Positions 44,111 to 53,636 of a stretch of 64,000 nt of DNA are shown here, piece by piece. The position numbers were made by a program, and so were the translations under genes. Below the pieces are notes generated by a model. That model saw only the letters and a program-made list of their open reading frames with translations. It was not told the DNA's origin and made no database searches. This DNA comes from Sulfuricurvum sp. (lineage in GTDB: Bacteria > Campylobacterota > Campylobacteria > Campylobacterales > Sulfurimonadaceae), in contig JAQTLL010000001.1 of assembly GCA_028714915.1 (NCBI GenBank), forward strand, positions 62,001 through 126,000, given 5' to 3'. Position 1 is the first letter of the stretch. Every line of letters starts with the position of its first letter.

Positions 44111-45795
44111 TAATCTGCTCCTTTTAAATAACTGGGGGTCTGAATCGGACAAAGTTTATAGACAAACTCTTTGCGCAGACGGTTAAAATCGCTGTTTGGA
44201 TCATAAAAACTCGGATACATTTTTTCAAGTTCGTTGTCGCGATGGTGTTTAATTTCGCTCAAAAAATCAGGATTCATAATCGTATCGCGTTTGGCATCCA
44301 ACCGTTTATAATACCGATCTTCATCCCCATACAGTTTCTGACAATAAAGATGAAGCTCTTCAAAATAGCGTTCATCCTCTTCACAAAGCAACATATCCGC
44401 CAAACCAATCGAGTACGCACGCTCGGCACTGATCGGCAAACCAGCACGGGTCAGCTTTTGTCCATTGACTCCTCCGATACGACGGGGCAGTGTAAAGGTC
44501 CAATATTCACTTCCGTGCAATCCAAGCGTCTGATAATGGGGATTGAGGACAACCCCTTGGCGGACAACGACATGATCGGCCGCAAGAGCTAAAAATACCC
44601 CTCCTGCTCCGGCATTACGATGTAATGAACTCACGGTTAGAACCTCCTCACACAGTAAAATTGATTTGACAACCTCATTCATCGAGTGGATATTTGACCA
44701 TCCGTCCTCATCCGATTTTTTGGAATCTTCCATGATATTGAGATGGATACCGTTGGAGAAAAAATCTCTCCCCCCCAGCAATACCAATACTTTGATACCC
44801 GATTGTTTGAGATGATCAAATGCGTATTTCAACCGTACACATTGGTGTGCACCCATTGCTCCGTTATGAAAATCAAATCCGAGATACCCCACTTCGTCCC
44901 GCTGATAAAAAGTAATCTCTTTAAACGTTTCCAATTTCGGATCGACAAAGAGGGGCAACCGGTCTTCCCTCACCCCTTTAAGGCGATCTTTGAGGAGATA
45001 CGTCGCGGGGAGTTTGATGCTCGGAGCATGGCGTTCTTTAAGATGAGAAATCCAAATGGCTCCGTCTCGCGTCCCGATACAAATCGCCCCCTCGCGCTTC
45101 GCCAAAATCTCTTTTATTCCGCCGCGAAGTATTGATTCTTTATGCGCCCCATACATCGTACATTCCACTCCTAAGAGGGTATCAACAACACCGGGATGAC
45201 TGTCAGCGGTATGAATTTTTTTGAGTATCTCATCGGTGGTGTCACTCTCCCAATCGATACGACGATCCAGTTGTGTCATCACCAAATGCGCCGATCCGGG
45301 CAAACTGTGCTCATGTTGTGACATGGGGACAAAGGAAGGATCATCAAGCGACTCAAACAGTTCGACCACCAGTTTTGATGCAAGGGTGCTCACCTCATTG
45401 CGATAGATCGAAGCTTTACTTGCGAAAGCGGGCATCGTAAACGTACCATGCCCATAAATATCTCCCGCATCGTATTCGCCGTTCGCCCGCAATATCGTCA
45501 CTCCCCATATACGCTCCTCTTTCATGATCGCCCAATCCAGTGCATGCGCTCCCCGGTCTCCCGCAATTCCTGGATGGAGTATAAACGTAGGAATCGCACT
45601 CCAGATACCTTCGGGAATCCGCTTTTTTAAAAACGGTGAAAGGATAAGATCGGGTTCAAAGGCAGCTGCCTCTTCGATGAGCTGAGAGTCATTAATGGCA
45701 AAGGCGATACCTACCGTTTCCCCGCGATCGCGAAGATCACAAAAGATACGCTGCGTTAATGAATTAAAGGCGCTGACAATCAGTAAAATACGCAT
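44110..45795 (-). CDS. hypX: HypX/HoxX, CO ligand synthesis for [NiFe]-hydrogenase
   Basis: A 561-residue two-domain enzyme: N-terminal formyltransferase-like part with HPGIAGDRGAHALDWAI (74-90) and a C-terminal crotonase-fold part (about 290-530, with GGRDFFSNGIHLN and NAGAGGVFLALAAD). HypX makes the active-site CO from N10-formyl-tetrahydrofolate and supports maturation in the presence of oxygen. It lies between hypE and hypA. Confidence 0.92.
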   Translation of the reverse strand: MRILLIVSAFNSLTQRIFCDLRDRGETVGIAFAINDSQLIEEAAAFEPDLILSPFLKKRIPEGIWSAIPTFILHPGIAGDRGAHALDWAIMKEERIWGVTILRANGEYDAGDIYGHGTFTMPAFASKASIYRNEVSTLASKLVVELFESLDDPSFVPMSQHEHSLPGSAHLVMTQLDRRIDWESDTTDEILKKIHTADSHPGVVDTLLGVECTMYGAHKESILRGGIKEILAKREGAICIGTRDGAIWISHLKERHAPSIKLPATYLLKDRLKGVREDRLPLFVDPKLETFKEITFYQRDEVGYLGFDFHNGAMGAHQCVRLKYAFDHLKQSGIKVLVLLGGRDFFSNGIHLNIMEDSKKSDEDGWSNIHSMNEVVKSILLCEEVLTVSSLHRNAGAGGVFLALAADHVVVRQGVVLNPHYQTLGLHGSEYWTFTLPRRIGGVNGQKLTRAGLPISAERAYSIGLADMLLCEEDERYFEELHLYCQKLYGDEDRYYKRLDAKRDTIMNPDFLSEIKHHRDNELEKMYPSFYDPNSDFNRLRKEFVYKLCPIQTPSYLKGAD

Positions 45796-45810
45796 TGTTT
45801 CGAAGCTCTC

Positions 45811-46809
45811 TTAACATATCCGAGGAAGCAGTTCCCCAGTTGGCAAATCCATAAACCGTTTTGATCCCCATGCACTTAACAAGACAACCCGTCCGTCATA
45901 CTGATGGGTTACTTCAGCGATAATCGCTGCATAGTGTCCTTCTTCAAAGCCCTGCAAAACCTCTAGTGCCTTATTTGCATCTTCACTCTTCACCGCCAAA
46001 ACAAACGTCCCCTCATTGGCAAGATTGTACGCTTCAAATCCCAGTATTTCACAAATTCCCCGTACCTCGTCGCTCACAGGGAGAGCCTCTTCGTTCACTT
46101 CGATACACACTTTTGATTGTTTCGCCCACTCATTGAGCACTGCCGCAACACCGCCGCGCGTTGCATCCCGCATTGCCGTAATTTGGATACCCTCATCCAG
46201 CAGTTTCTCGACCAACGGCCACAGTGAAGTACAATCACTCTGCAAGGCAGAGCTAAACTCCATCCCCTCGCGGTTGGCGAAAATCGTCGCACCGTGTTTG
46301 CCTATTTGGTTGGAAATAATAATAGTATCGGCTTGGGTGACACAATTCGACGAAATTCCTCTTTTCTGGACAACTCCGACCCCTGTCGTATTGATAAAAA
46401 TTTTATCGACACTTCCGCGAGGGACAACTTTCGTATCACCGCACACGATCATAGCACCGTTAATATCAAGCTCTTTTTTCATCGACCGGACGATTTTTTC
46501 CAAATCAGCAACCGCAAATCCCTCTTCGACAATCACCGCGCACGTCATATAGGTAGGTTTTGCCCCCATCATCGCCAAATCGTTGCACGTTCCGCAAATA
46601 CTAAGTTTTCCGATGTCCCCGCCGTCAAAAAAGATAGGACTGACGGTAAAACTGTCGGTCGTAAACGCTAATCGCCCACCATCGATAATGGCAGCATCTT
46701 CGCTTTTTTCCAAAATCTCATTTTTGAAGTGTTTGTAAAATATTTTAGAGATCAGCTCGCCATTTTCTTCTCCGCCATTGCCTTGAGCCAGTACAATATT
46801 TTTTGTCAT
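45811..46809 (-). CDS. hypE: Hydrogenase maturation protein HypE
   Basis: Dehydrates the thiocarbamate on its C-terminal Cys to thiocyanate, the cyanide donor. The 332-residue protein starts LAQGNGGEENGEL and ends PRIC, the obligatory terminal Cys. PurM-type ATP-binding fold with FTTDSFTVSP. Overlaps hypD by 4 bp. Confidence 0.97.
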   Translation of the reverse strand: MTKNIVLAQGNGGEENGELISKIFYKHFKNEILEKSEDAAIIDGGRLAFTTDSFTVSPIFFDGGDIGKLSICGTCNDLAMMGAKPTYMTCAVIVEEGFAVADLEKIVRSMKKELDINGAMIVCGDTKVVPRGSVDKIFINTTGVGVVQKRGISSNCVTQADTIIISNQIGKHGATIFANREGMEFSSALQSDCTSLWPLVEKLLDEGIQITAMRDATRGGVAAVLNEWAKQSKVCIEVNEEALPVSDEVRGICEILGFEAYNLANEGTFVLAVKSEDANKALEVLQGFEEGHYAAIIAEVTHQYDGRVVLLSAWGSKRFMDLPTGELLPRIC

Positions 46810-47951
46810 AGTAAATTCCCGTATTTATAATAAGCGGCACACGCCCCCTCACTGCTGACCATACAGCTTCCCAACGGGGAACTCGGTTTGCACGCTGTTC
46901 CAAACACGCTGCACTCCTGAGGTTTGGCAAACCCGCGCAAAATATCGCCGCAGATACAGAGTTTATGATCGTCTATCTCCTCATACGGAAGAACCTCTTT
47001 ATACAGCACTTCGGCATCAAATGCCGCGAATTCTTCCCTAAGCTTCAACCCGCTGTTGGGGACATTTCCCATCCCCCGCCATTTGAACAGATCGACTTTC
47101 TCAAAATAATGTTCGATTAGAGCTTGGGCTTTGAGATTCCCCTCATGGGTAACGAGCCGTTTGTACTGGATCTCCAAATCGCTTCGCCCCTCATTGAACT
47201 GCTTGATTATCATGTAAATCGCTTCCATTACATCGACCGGTTCAAATCCTGAAACAACAACGGGAATGCCATAGTGCTTTGGAAAAATTTCATAAATTTT
47301 TGATCCGCTGATGACACTCACGTGGGCAGGCCCGATAAAGGCATCAATGCGGTGGTCATAGCTGTTAACATGTTCGTCACGGCTGTCGATCAGCTCTTTC
47401 ATCACTTCGGGAACGGTGACGTGATTGATATGAAAAAAGATATTTTTGATCCCGCGCTTGATCACGACATCCAGCAGTGCCGCGCTCATCGGGGTCGTCG
47501 TCTCAAATCCGATCGCAAAGAAAATAATCTTTTTATCGGGATTTTCTTCGGCTATTTTGAGCGCGTCCATCGGGGAATAAACGAAACGTACATCAGCACC
47601 CTTCGCTCTGGCATCTTGGAGCGAACCGTGACTGCCGGGAACTTTGATCATATCCCCAAGCGTGAGCAAAATGACATCACTTTGCTGTGAAAGGACGTAT
47701 GCATGATCGACCCGTTCTTTGGGCATAATGCACACCGGACATCCGGGACCATGAATAAAATTGATCGTTGAAGGCAATAGCTGAGCTAAACCATACTTCA
47801 TAATCGTATGGGTATGTCCGCCGCACACTTCCATGATATTCACGGTACGATTAAGTTTCTCTGCCTCTCTTGCGATCAGTTTTTGGAAACTTTTGATGAC
47901 ATCCGGATCGCGAAAACCGTCATACAAATCTTTAAGTTGCAGCGAGCTCAT
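46806..47951 (-). CDS. hypD: Hydrogenase maturation protein HypD
   Basis: Iron-sulfur scaffold on which, with HypC, the Fe(CN)2CO unit is built. 381 residues with VCGGHTHTIMKYG, GPGCPVC and the C-terminal cluster Cys (CICGDILRG, CSVFGTAC). It starts within hypC (4-bp overlap). Confidence 0.97.
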   Translation of the reverse strand: MSSLQLKDLYDGFRDPDVIKSFQKLIAREAEKLNRTVNIMEVCGGHTHTIMKYGLAQLLPSTINFIHGPGCPVCIMPKERVDHAYVLSQQSDVILLTLGDMIKVPGSHGSLQDARAKGADVRFVYSPMDALKIAEENPDKKIIFFAIGFETTTPMSAALLDVVIKRGIKNIFFHINHVTVPEVMKELIDSRDEHVNSYDHRIDAFIGPAHVSVISGSKIYEIFPKHYGIPVVVSGFEPVDVMEAIYMIIKQFNEGRSDLEIQYKRLVTHEGNLKAQALIEHYFEKVDLFKWRGMGNVPNSGLKLREEFAAFDAEVLYKEVLPYEEIDDHKLCICGDILRGFAKPQECSVFGTACKPSSPLGSCMVSSEGACAAYYKYGNLL

Positions 47952-48280
47952 ACCGCTTCTCGATTGGGGCAGTTCTCCCCCAGGGGAGTTTCTCTGGCTT
48001 CGCCATTCACCTTCTCATCGTCAATCACCAACTGCCGACGCTCTTCTTCATCCAATGCTTCAAGAATCTCCTGATAGACCCGTAGCGACTCCATCGCATC
48101 TTCTTCATCGATTTTATTCATAATAAAACCGATATGCAAAAGGACATAATCCCCAATAACCACCGATCCCTCTTCCATCAGCTCCAAACTGGCAGTTCGC
48201 TGCACTCCCATCGTATCGACGGTTGCGATATTGTACTCTGTGTCAATTTTGACAACTTTTGACGGTATGGATAAACACAT
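47948..48280 (-). CDS. hypC: Hydrogenase maturation chaperone HypC
   Basis: A 110-residue chaperone starting MCLSIPSKVVKID, with the essential Cys2, that carries the iron centre to the large subunit. It is somewhat longer than usual (about 75-95) owing to an acidic, charged C-terminal end. 2 bp downstream of hypB. Confidence 0.96.
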   Translation of the reverse strand: MCLSIPSKVVKIDTEYNIATVDTMGVQRTASLELMEEGSVVIGDYVLLHIGFIMNKIDEEDAMESLRVYQEILEALDEEERRQLVIDDEKVNGEARETPLGENCPNREAV

Positions 48281-48282
48281 TG

Positions 48283-49080
48283 TTACGCTCTCATCTTTCG
48301 TTTAAATTCAATCCAATCGATCACTCTTTGAATAGAGACTTCATTGTTGATATTGACCTCTAAAATATCAACACCCGGTTTGATTTTTCGCGCTTCAGAG
48401 CGTTCTCTCTCCATATCGTATTTAAAATAAGGGAGCAAATCGGTTTTTGTAAAAAGGATCAAATCGGCTTGACGGAACATCACCGGATATTTGGCAATCT
48501 TATCTTCCCCCTCAGGGATAGAGACCAGTACGATATTCAGATGTGACCCGACATCGTAACTCGCCGGACAGACGAGATTGCCGACATTTTCGATAAAACA
48601 GACATCTAAATCAGCAATCGCCAAATCATGCAGCCCTTTATGCACCATAAACGCATCCAGATGACACGCACTTCCCGTTTGAATCTGCACCGCAAAAATT
48701 CCGACAGCTTTCAAACGATCCGCATCACGCGACGTCTCCAAATCCCCTTCGATGACGGCAAATTTAAACGGGGCTTTTCCTGCCATTGCTTCTAAAAGTG
48801 CCGTCTTTCCGCTTCCGGGAGAACTCATCAGATTGATCGCCAATACATGATGCTCGTCAAAATGCTCCCGATTGTTCTGTGCCTCTTGATCGTTTTTATC
48901 CAAAATCTTTTTAATCACCGCAATCGTTTTGATGTCGTTAAGTTGTGGATTATGGTGCAATGTCTCATGTGCTGCATGGTGGTTATGGGAATGATGATCT
49001 CCGTGATCGTGGTGGTGACCGTGGTCATGGTCGTGGTGATGATCGTGATCCGTAATTGAACATCCGCAGTCTTTACACAT
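48283..49080 (-). CDS. hypB: Nickel-binding GTPase HypB
   Basis: Loads nickel into the large subunit with HypA. 265 residues. The start MCKDCGC is the high-affinity metal site; residues 11-42 are a His/Asp-rich nickel store. GTPase motifs: SSPGSGKTALLEAM, DLETSRDADRL and FTKTDLLPYF. It begins 15 bp after the nickel transporter gene. Confidence 0.97.
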   Translation of the reverse strand: MCKDCGCSITDHDHHHDHDHGHHHDHGDHHSHNHHAAHETLHHNPQLNDIKTIAVIKKILDKNDQEAQNNREHFDEHHVLAINLMSSPGSGKTALLEAMAGKAPFKFAVIEGDLETSRDADRLKAVGIFAVQIQTGSACHLDAFMVHKGLHDLAIADLDVCFIENVGNLVCPASYDVGSHLNIVLVSIPEGEDKIAKYPVMFRQADLILFTKTDLLPYFKYDMERERSEARKIKPGVDILEVNINNEVSIQRVIDWIEFKRKMRA

Positions 49081-49095
49081 TTAAAATCTCCTAAT

Positions 49096-49731
49096 TTAAG
49101 CTAATAACATATTCCCGCCCACAAGGACAGAAATGATTCCCACCGTAGCAAATACACGGCGGACATTTTTTATGGTCGTCAAAATATCTTTGTTAATCCA
49201 TAAAATAACCAAACCAAACGCAAAGAAGACGACTATAACTCCCGCGATAAACGCCAAAACTATCGTGAAATCAACCGCTTGACCATGGAGAACTCCCAGC
49301 GTTACCAACATACCACGAACACCGCCAATCCCCATCAAAATACCCACACTAAATGCGGATGTCGTAGACGATTCATGCTTGTGCTCATCTCCAAACCAAA
49401 TATGTACGTGTTTTTTGTTCTCATGAATATGAGAGTGTAAATGGATCTTATTGGCATAGACCATGTAAAGAAGATAAACTCCAATACAAAGAATCACACT
49501 AGATGCGATAATATCTCCGTACCCCAATACCTCTTCAGAAATAACGGTATACTGTAATATTTTTGCAAAACCAAAAAGCATTATCCCATGACCCACAGCA
49601 AAGGCACTGACAGTCATAAAAGTTTTCTTCGCATTTTTACCAATCGAAAAGTCGGCAATAGCGCTCAAATGATCTGGCCCGAAAGCGTGCAAAATACCGT
49701 ACCAAAAAATTACGATTAAACCCAATTCCAT
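49096..49731 (-). CDS. Nickel transporter (NiCoT/UreH-like)
   Basis: A 211-residue permease with about six membrane helices. The HAFGPDHLSAI motif in the first helix is the metal-recognition element of nickel/cobalt transporters, and the central loop is His-rich (HLHSHIHENKKHVHIW). First gene of the hypBCDEXA operon, 18 bases after a TetR-type operator, so it should supply nickel for hydrogenase assembly. Confidence 0.88.
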   Translation of the reverse strand: MELGLIVIFWYGILHAFGPDHLSAIADFSIGKNAKKTFMTVSAFAVGHGIMLFGFAKILQYTVISEEVLGYGDIIASSVILCIGVYLLYMVYANKIHLHSHIHENKKHVHIWFGDEHKHESSTTSAFSVGILMGIGGVRGMLVTLGVLHGQAVDFTIVLAFIAGVIVVFFAFGLVILWINKDILTTIKNVRRVFATVGIISVLVGGNMLLA

Positions 49732-49748
49732 AGTATCCCCACTTATTA

Positions 49749-49776
49749 TGAATAATCATTCAGATAAAAGATTATA
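49749..49776 (-). promoter_or_regulatory. Promoter and TetR-type operator of the nickel/hyp operon
   Basis: On the minus strand a TATAAT -10 element (49771-49776) is followed 8 bases on by TGAATGATTATTCA (49749-49762), the same 14-mer as at the hydABC promoter. The operator would cover the start of transcription and lies 18 bases before the transporter start codon. Confidence 0.7.
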
Positions 49777-49993
49777 GAACAATAGAATAAAAAGAATATA
49801 AAATAATTGCGTTCTTATATGATTTTAGGACTTATTTTGTTTTTTGTGCGGAAAGAATCATAATAATAATGCGTTATATCAAATACCATACTAAGATTTT
49901 ATCATTCATTCAAAAATCTTATGGCTATTTTTTGAAATCAAAACAAAAATACGGTACACTTCACATATCTATAGTAATCACAAAGTTATCATA

Positions 49994-51205
49994 ATGAATA
50001 ATACCCTTAGCCTTGCCCGCCAACCTATTATAAATCGTAACGAGCAGATATTTGGATATGAGTTTTTCTATCGTGACGAAGAGGGAAAATGTCGCATCGA
50101 TGATCCAAGACACGCGACGAGCTCCGTACTGGTCAATCTTCTTAATCAAATCGGAACGGCAGCGAGCTTCGGAGACTCTCTTGCATTTATTAATACTGAT
50201 GGGCCACTGCTTCTAACCAATATCATTCGTACCCTACCCAAAGAAAAGTTTATTTTTGAGCTCTCCGAAACCATGAAACATACAACTCAAATTCATGAAG
50301 CTATCCGCTATTACCACTCTCTTGGGTATCAATTTGCACTCGACAATGCTTCCTTTCATCCACAGTATATTGAAGATTTCGGTCCTCTTTTTGCCTATAT
50401 CTCTTTCGCCAAATTTGATGTCAACCAAACCGATATTGAACAGCTGCACTTTTATCCCAACCCTTTTGGACAGATAAAACTCATCGCCCAGCGAATCGAA
50501 TTTTATGAACTTTTTGAAGCGTATAAATTATTAGGATTTGAATATTTCCAAGGTTTTTATTTTGCCAAATCGCACCTCATCACTCACAGTCGTATTGATC
50601 CAACAAACAGTGATGTTCTCTCCTTGTTTTCACTGCTGCAAACCGATGCCTCAATGGAAGAAATTTACACCTCATTTAAACGCCAAAGCGCTCTCTCTCT
50701 TCAGCTCATCCAATTTTTAACTTCTACACAGCCTGAACATACCTATCAAGCCACCTCCATCAAAGAGATGATAGAGAGAATGGGGAAAAATGCTCTGACA
50801 CAATGGCTTTTGCTTATCATTTATTCTAAATCAGGGACAAGCTCAACAGGAGCAACCAACAAATACACCCTTTTTACGCAAAAACGGGTTGATTTAATCT
50901 TAAAACTTCTCTCCTATGCTGCCCCTAATCCCACAGAAGCTCTCATCGAAAATGCCCGATTAATTGCCTTATATTCTTTACTAAAAGGACTTATGAATCT
51001 TTCCATAGAACAAATCGTCCGCTCACTCAACCCTAATAATGAGATCAAAGATGCCCTTTTGGTTCACACAGGGCTGTTGGGAAGAGTCTATAGTGCAGCA
51101 TTAAAACTTGAGAACAACGACATCATAACTGCATCTTTGCTGCTGAAATCCTACGGAGTAACCACAGAGCTTTTAGAAATATCGATTTTAGATGATAAGA
51201 GTTGA
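49994..51205 (+). CDS. EAL-HDOD signalling protein
   Basis: A 403-residue YuxH-type protein: a degenerate EAL domain (1-200; starts LARQPIINRNEQIFGYEFFYR, with EFF in place of EAL) followed by an HDOD domain (about 200-390). Catalytic acids of active EAL enzymes appear largely absent, so it probably senses or binds rather than degrades c-di-GMP. Transcribed alone; preceded by a 262-bp AT-rich gap that also holds the hyp operon promoter. Confidence 0.85.
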   Translation: MNNTLSLARQPIINRNEQIFGYEFFYRDEEGKCRIDDPRHATSSVLVNLLNQIGTAASFGDSLAFINTDGPLLLTNIIRTLPKEKFIFELSETMKHTTQIHEAIRYYHSLGYQFALDNASFHPQYIEDFGPLFAYISFAKFDVNQTDIEQLHFYPNPFGQIKLIAQRIEFYELFEAYKLLGFEYFQGFYFAKSHLITHSRIDPTNSDVLSLFSLLQTDASMEEIYTSFKRQSALSLQLIQFLTSTQPEHTYQATSIKEMIERMGKNALTQWLLLIIYSKSGTSSTGATNKYTLFTQKRVDLILKLLSYAAPNPTEALIENARLIALYSLLKGLMNLSIEQIVRSLNPNNEIKDALLVHTGLLGRVYSAALKLENNDIITASLLLKSYGVTTELLEISILDDKS

Positions 51206-51287
51206 CAAAAGTAAAACGCTAAATATATTTCAGAGTATGGCTTTAAAGATGTTTTTGATTTGTTTTGAAGTGAATTACAGCGTAAGA

Positions 51288-51364
51288 TGGTGTCAGAGGG
51301 GGGACTCGAACCCCCGACCCCCGGCTTATGAGACCAGTGCTCTAACCAGCTGAGCTACCCTGAC
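51288..51364 (-). tRNA. tRNA with CAU anticodon (Met)
   Basis: A 77-base cloverleaf on the minus strand with encoded CCA. Acceptor stem GTCAGGG pairs with CTCTGAC; anticodon loop CTCATAA gives CAU; T loop TTCGAGT is flanked by GGGGG and CCCCC. Elongator Met is most likely, but a tRNA-Ile read with lysidine has the same anticodon. Sits in the 343-bp gap between the EAL-HDOD gene and groES. Confidence 0.93.
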
Positions 51365-51491
51365 ATCTTGTGTGTAGAATTGAATAAGGGTGGAATTATA
51401 GTAACTCATTACTTATTATTAGCTAAAAGCAATAATATTTTTAAATTACATTTTTTGGCTAAATAGTATTGAGTCAATAGGACTAAAGGTG

Positions 51492-51520
51492 TTGACTATT
51501 AATCCAAACTCGTGTACAAT
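51492..51520 (+). promoter_or_regulatory. sigma-70 promoter of groESL
   Basis: TTGACT (51492-51497), 17-base spacer, TACAAT (51515-51520), 28 bases before the groES ATG. No CIRCE (TTAGCACTC-N9-GAGTGCTAA) element is seen, so HrcA control through that site is not evident here. Confidence 0.75.
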
Positions 51521-51548
51521 CCCGTCATAAAATACAAAAGGAAAAACA

Positions 51549-51809
51549 ATGAATTTTCAACCACTTGGAAAACGTGTATTGGTTCAACGTCTCGAAGAGG
51601 CAACGACAACCGCATCAGGTATCATTATTCCTGACAATGCAAAAGAAAAACCTTCATCAGGCACTGTTATGGCAGTAAGTGACAAGGTAACGACCGTAGA
51701 AGTAGGCAACATTGTTGTTTTCGGTAAATATTCAGGAACAGAGTTAACTCTTGAGGGAAAACCGTATTTGGTCATCGCAACTAGCGATTTACTCGGAATC
51801 GTAAAATAA
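51549..51809 (+). CDS. groES: Co-chaperonin GroES
   Basis: 86-residue lid of the GroEL chamber. [16 protein letters not shown] and [15 protein letters not shown] (mobile loop) are typical; it ends [10 protein letters not shown]. Followed by groEL after 23 bp, sharing the promoter at 51492. Confidence 0.98.
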   Translation: MNFQPLGKRVLVQRLEEATTTASGIIIPDNAKEKPSSGTVMAVSDKVTTVEVGNIVVFGKYSGTELTLEGKPYLVIATSDLLGIVK

Positions 51810-51832
51810 TTTAATCACTTAAGGAAACCATT

Positions 51833-53461
51833 ATGGCAAAAGAAATTCACTATTCAGATGATGCACGCAACAAGTTAGCCGCAGGGGTACAAAAACTCAC
51901 GGATGCAGTCAAAGTAACCATGGGACCGCGCGGTCGTAATGTTCTTATCCAAAAAAGCTACGGCGCGCCAATGATCACCAAAGACGGTGTATCGGTTGCA
52001 AAAGAAGTAGAGCTCAAAGATCCATTGGAAAATATGGGAGCACAACTGGTAAAAGAGGTTGCATCCAACACAGCCGATGAAGCAGGTGACGGTACGACAA
52101 CGGCAACGATCCTTGCGAATGCTATTTTTAAAGAGGGTCTTCGCAATATCACAGCAGGCGCAAATCCGATCGAAGTCAAACGCGGTATGGACAAAGCAAC
52201 CGAAGCCATTTTAGCAGAGCTCAAAGCGGCTTCACGTGTTATCAATGATAAAAAAGAGATTGCACAAGTTGCCACGATTTCAGCCAACTCGGATGAGCGC
52301 ATCGGTGCGATGATCGCCGAAGCGATGGACAAAGTAGGTCGTGACGGGGTTATCACGGTTGAAGAAGCCAAAGGAATCAATGACGAGCTTGACGTCGTTG
52401 AGGGGATGCAGTTTGACCGTGGTTACCTTAGCCCGTACTTTATTAATAACAGTGAAAAAATGACCGTTGAATTGGATCATCCGTTTATTCTCCTTTTTGA
52501 CCAAAAAATTTCAAACCTTAAAGATTTGCTCCCCGTATTAGAGCAAGTACAAAAAAGTTCACGTCCTCTTCTCATCATTGCTGAAGATGTAGACGGTGAA
52601 GCGTTAGCAACCCTCGTGGTCAACAAATTGCGTGGCGTATTAAACATCACAGCCGTTAAAGCTCCGGGATTTGGTGACCGCCGTAAAGCAATGCTTCAAG
52701 ACATCGCCGTTCTTACTCGTGCACAGCTTATCTCCGAAGAAATCGGACGAACACTCGACAGTGCAACCGTTGCCGATTTGGGGCAAGCGTCACGTGTCGT
52801 TATCAGCAAGGATAATACCACTATCGTCAATGGTGCTGGCGACAAAGAAGCGGTAAACTCACGTATTAAAGAAATCCGTACTCAAATCGAAACTACGACA
52901 AGCGAATACGATAAAGAAAAACTCCAAGAACGTCTCGCAAAACTCTCCGGCGGTGTTGCCGTTATCAAAGTAGGCGCTGCAACCGAAACCGAAATGAAAG
53001 AGAAAAAAGACCGTGTTGACGATGCACTTTCAGCTACGAAAGCAGCAGTTGAAGAAGGTATCGTTATCGGCGGCGGAGCAGCACTTATCCGTGCAGCAGC
53101 AAAAGTGAAACACGATCTTAGCGGTGATCAAAAAATCGGATGGGAAATCATCCTCCGTGCAATCACAGCACCGGTCAAACAAATTGCTGAAAATGCAGGG
53201 TATGATGCAGGCGTTGTCGTCAATACAATTGTATCAGCTACCAATGAAAATATCGGATTTAATGCTGCTACTGGAGAATACGTTGATATGTTTGAAGCAG
53301 GGATCATCGATCCTCTCAAAGTAGAACGTGTAGCGCTCACCAATGCAACCTCCGTTTCAAGCATGCTTCTTACTACCGAAGCAACCATCCATGAAATCAA
53401 AGAAGATAAACCTGCGATGCCGGATATGGGTGGAATGGGCGGAATGCCTGGGATGATGTAA
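51833..53461 (+). CDS. groEL: Chaperonin GroEL
   Basis: 542-residue ATP-dependent folding chamber. ATP site [10 protein letters not shown] and [10 protein letters not shown] are intact, and the C terminus ends in the usual GGM repeats ([10 protein letters not shown]). A GC-rich hairpin at 53480 closes the operon. Confidence 0.99.
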   Translation: MAKEIHYSDDARNKLAAGVQKLTDAVKVTMGPRGRNVLIQKSYGAPMITKDGVSVAKEVELKDPLENMGAQLVKEVASNTADEAGDGTTTATILANAIFKEGLRNITAGANPIEVKRGMDKATEAILAELKAASRVINDKKEIAQVATISANSDERIGAMIAEAMDKVGRDGVITVEEAKGINDELDVVEGMQFDRGYLSPYFINNSEKMTVELDHPFILLFDQKISNLKDLLPVLEQVQKSSRPLLIIAEDVDGEALATLVVNKLRGVLNITAVKAPGFGDRRKAMLQDIAVLTRAQLISEEIGRTLDSATVADLGQASRVVISKDNTTIVNGAGDKEAVNSRIKEIRTQIETTTSEYDKEKLQERLAKLSGGVAVIKVGAATETEMKEKKDRVDDALSATKAAVEEGIVIGGGAALIRAAAKVKHDLSGDQKIGWEIILRAITAPVKQIAENAGYDAGVVVNTIVSATNENIGFNAATGEYVDMFEAGIIDPLKVERVALTNATSVSSMLLTTEATIHEIKEDKPAMPDMGGMGGMPGMM

Positions 53462-53479
53462 TTTTTCCTTCTATACGTA

Positions 53480-53508
53480 TTGGGGCTCTTATCTTTTGAG
53501 CCCCCCAA
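53480..53508 (+). terminator. Intrinsic terminator of groESL
   Basis: GGGGCTC (53482-53488) pairs with GAGCCCC (53498-53504) around a 9-base loop, followed by CAATCTTCTTTTAAT and a run of T. Confidence 0.85.
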
Positions 53509-53636
53509 TCTTCTTTTAATATCTTTTTTTACCTCAATACTCTCTTCCTTACAAATATATTGATATAAGTCAAGACTTTAATCTTAAAGCTCTATTATAC
53601 TAGCATGGATAATATCATTTCTTAAGGAGTACAATA

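Noticed and set aside
49896..49914. Operator-like sequence TCATTCATTCA before the EAL-HDOD gene
   Set aside because: It contains tandem right half-sites only, without the TGAAY arm.
51420..51548. CIRCE element before groES
   Set aside because: No TTAGCACTC-N9-GAGTGCTAA or close variant is present, only a sigma-70 promoter.
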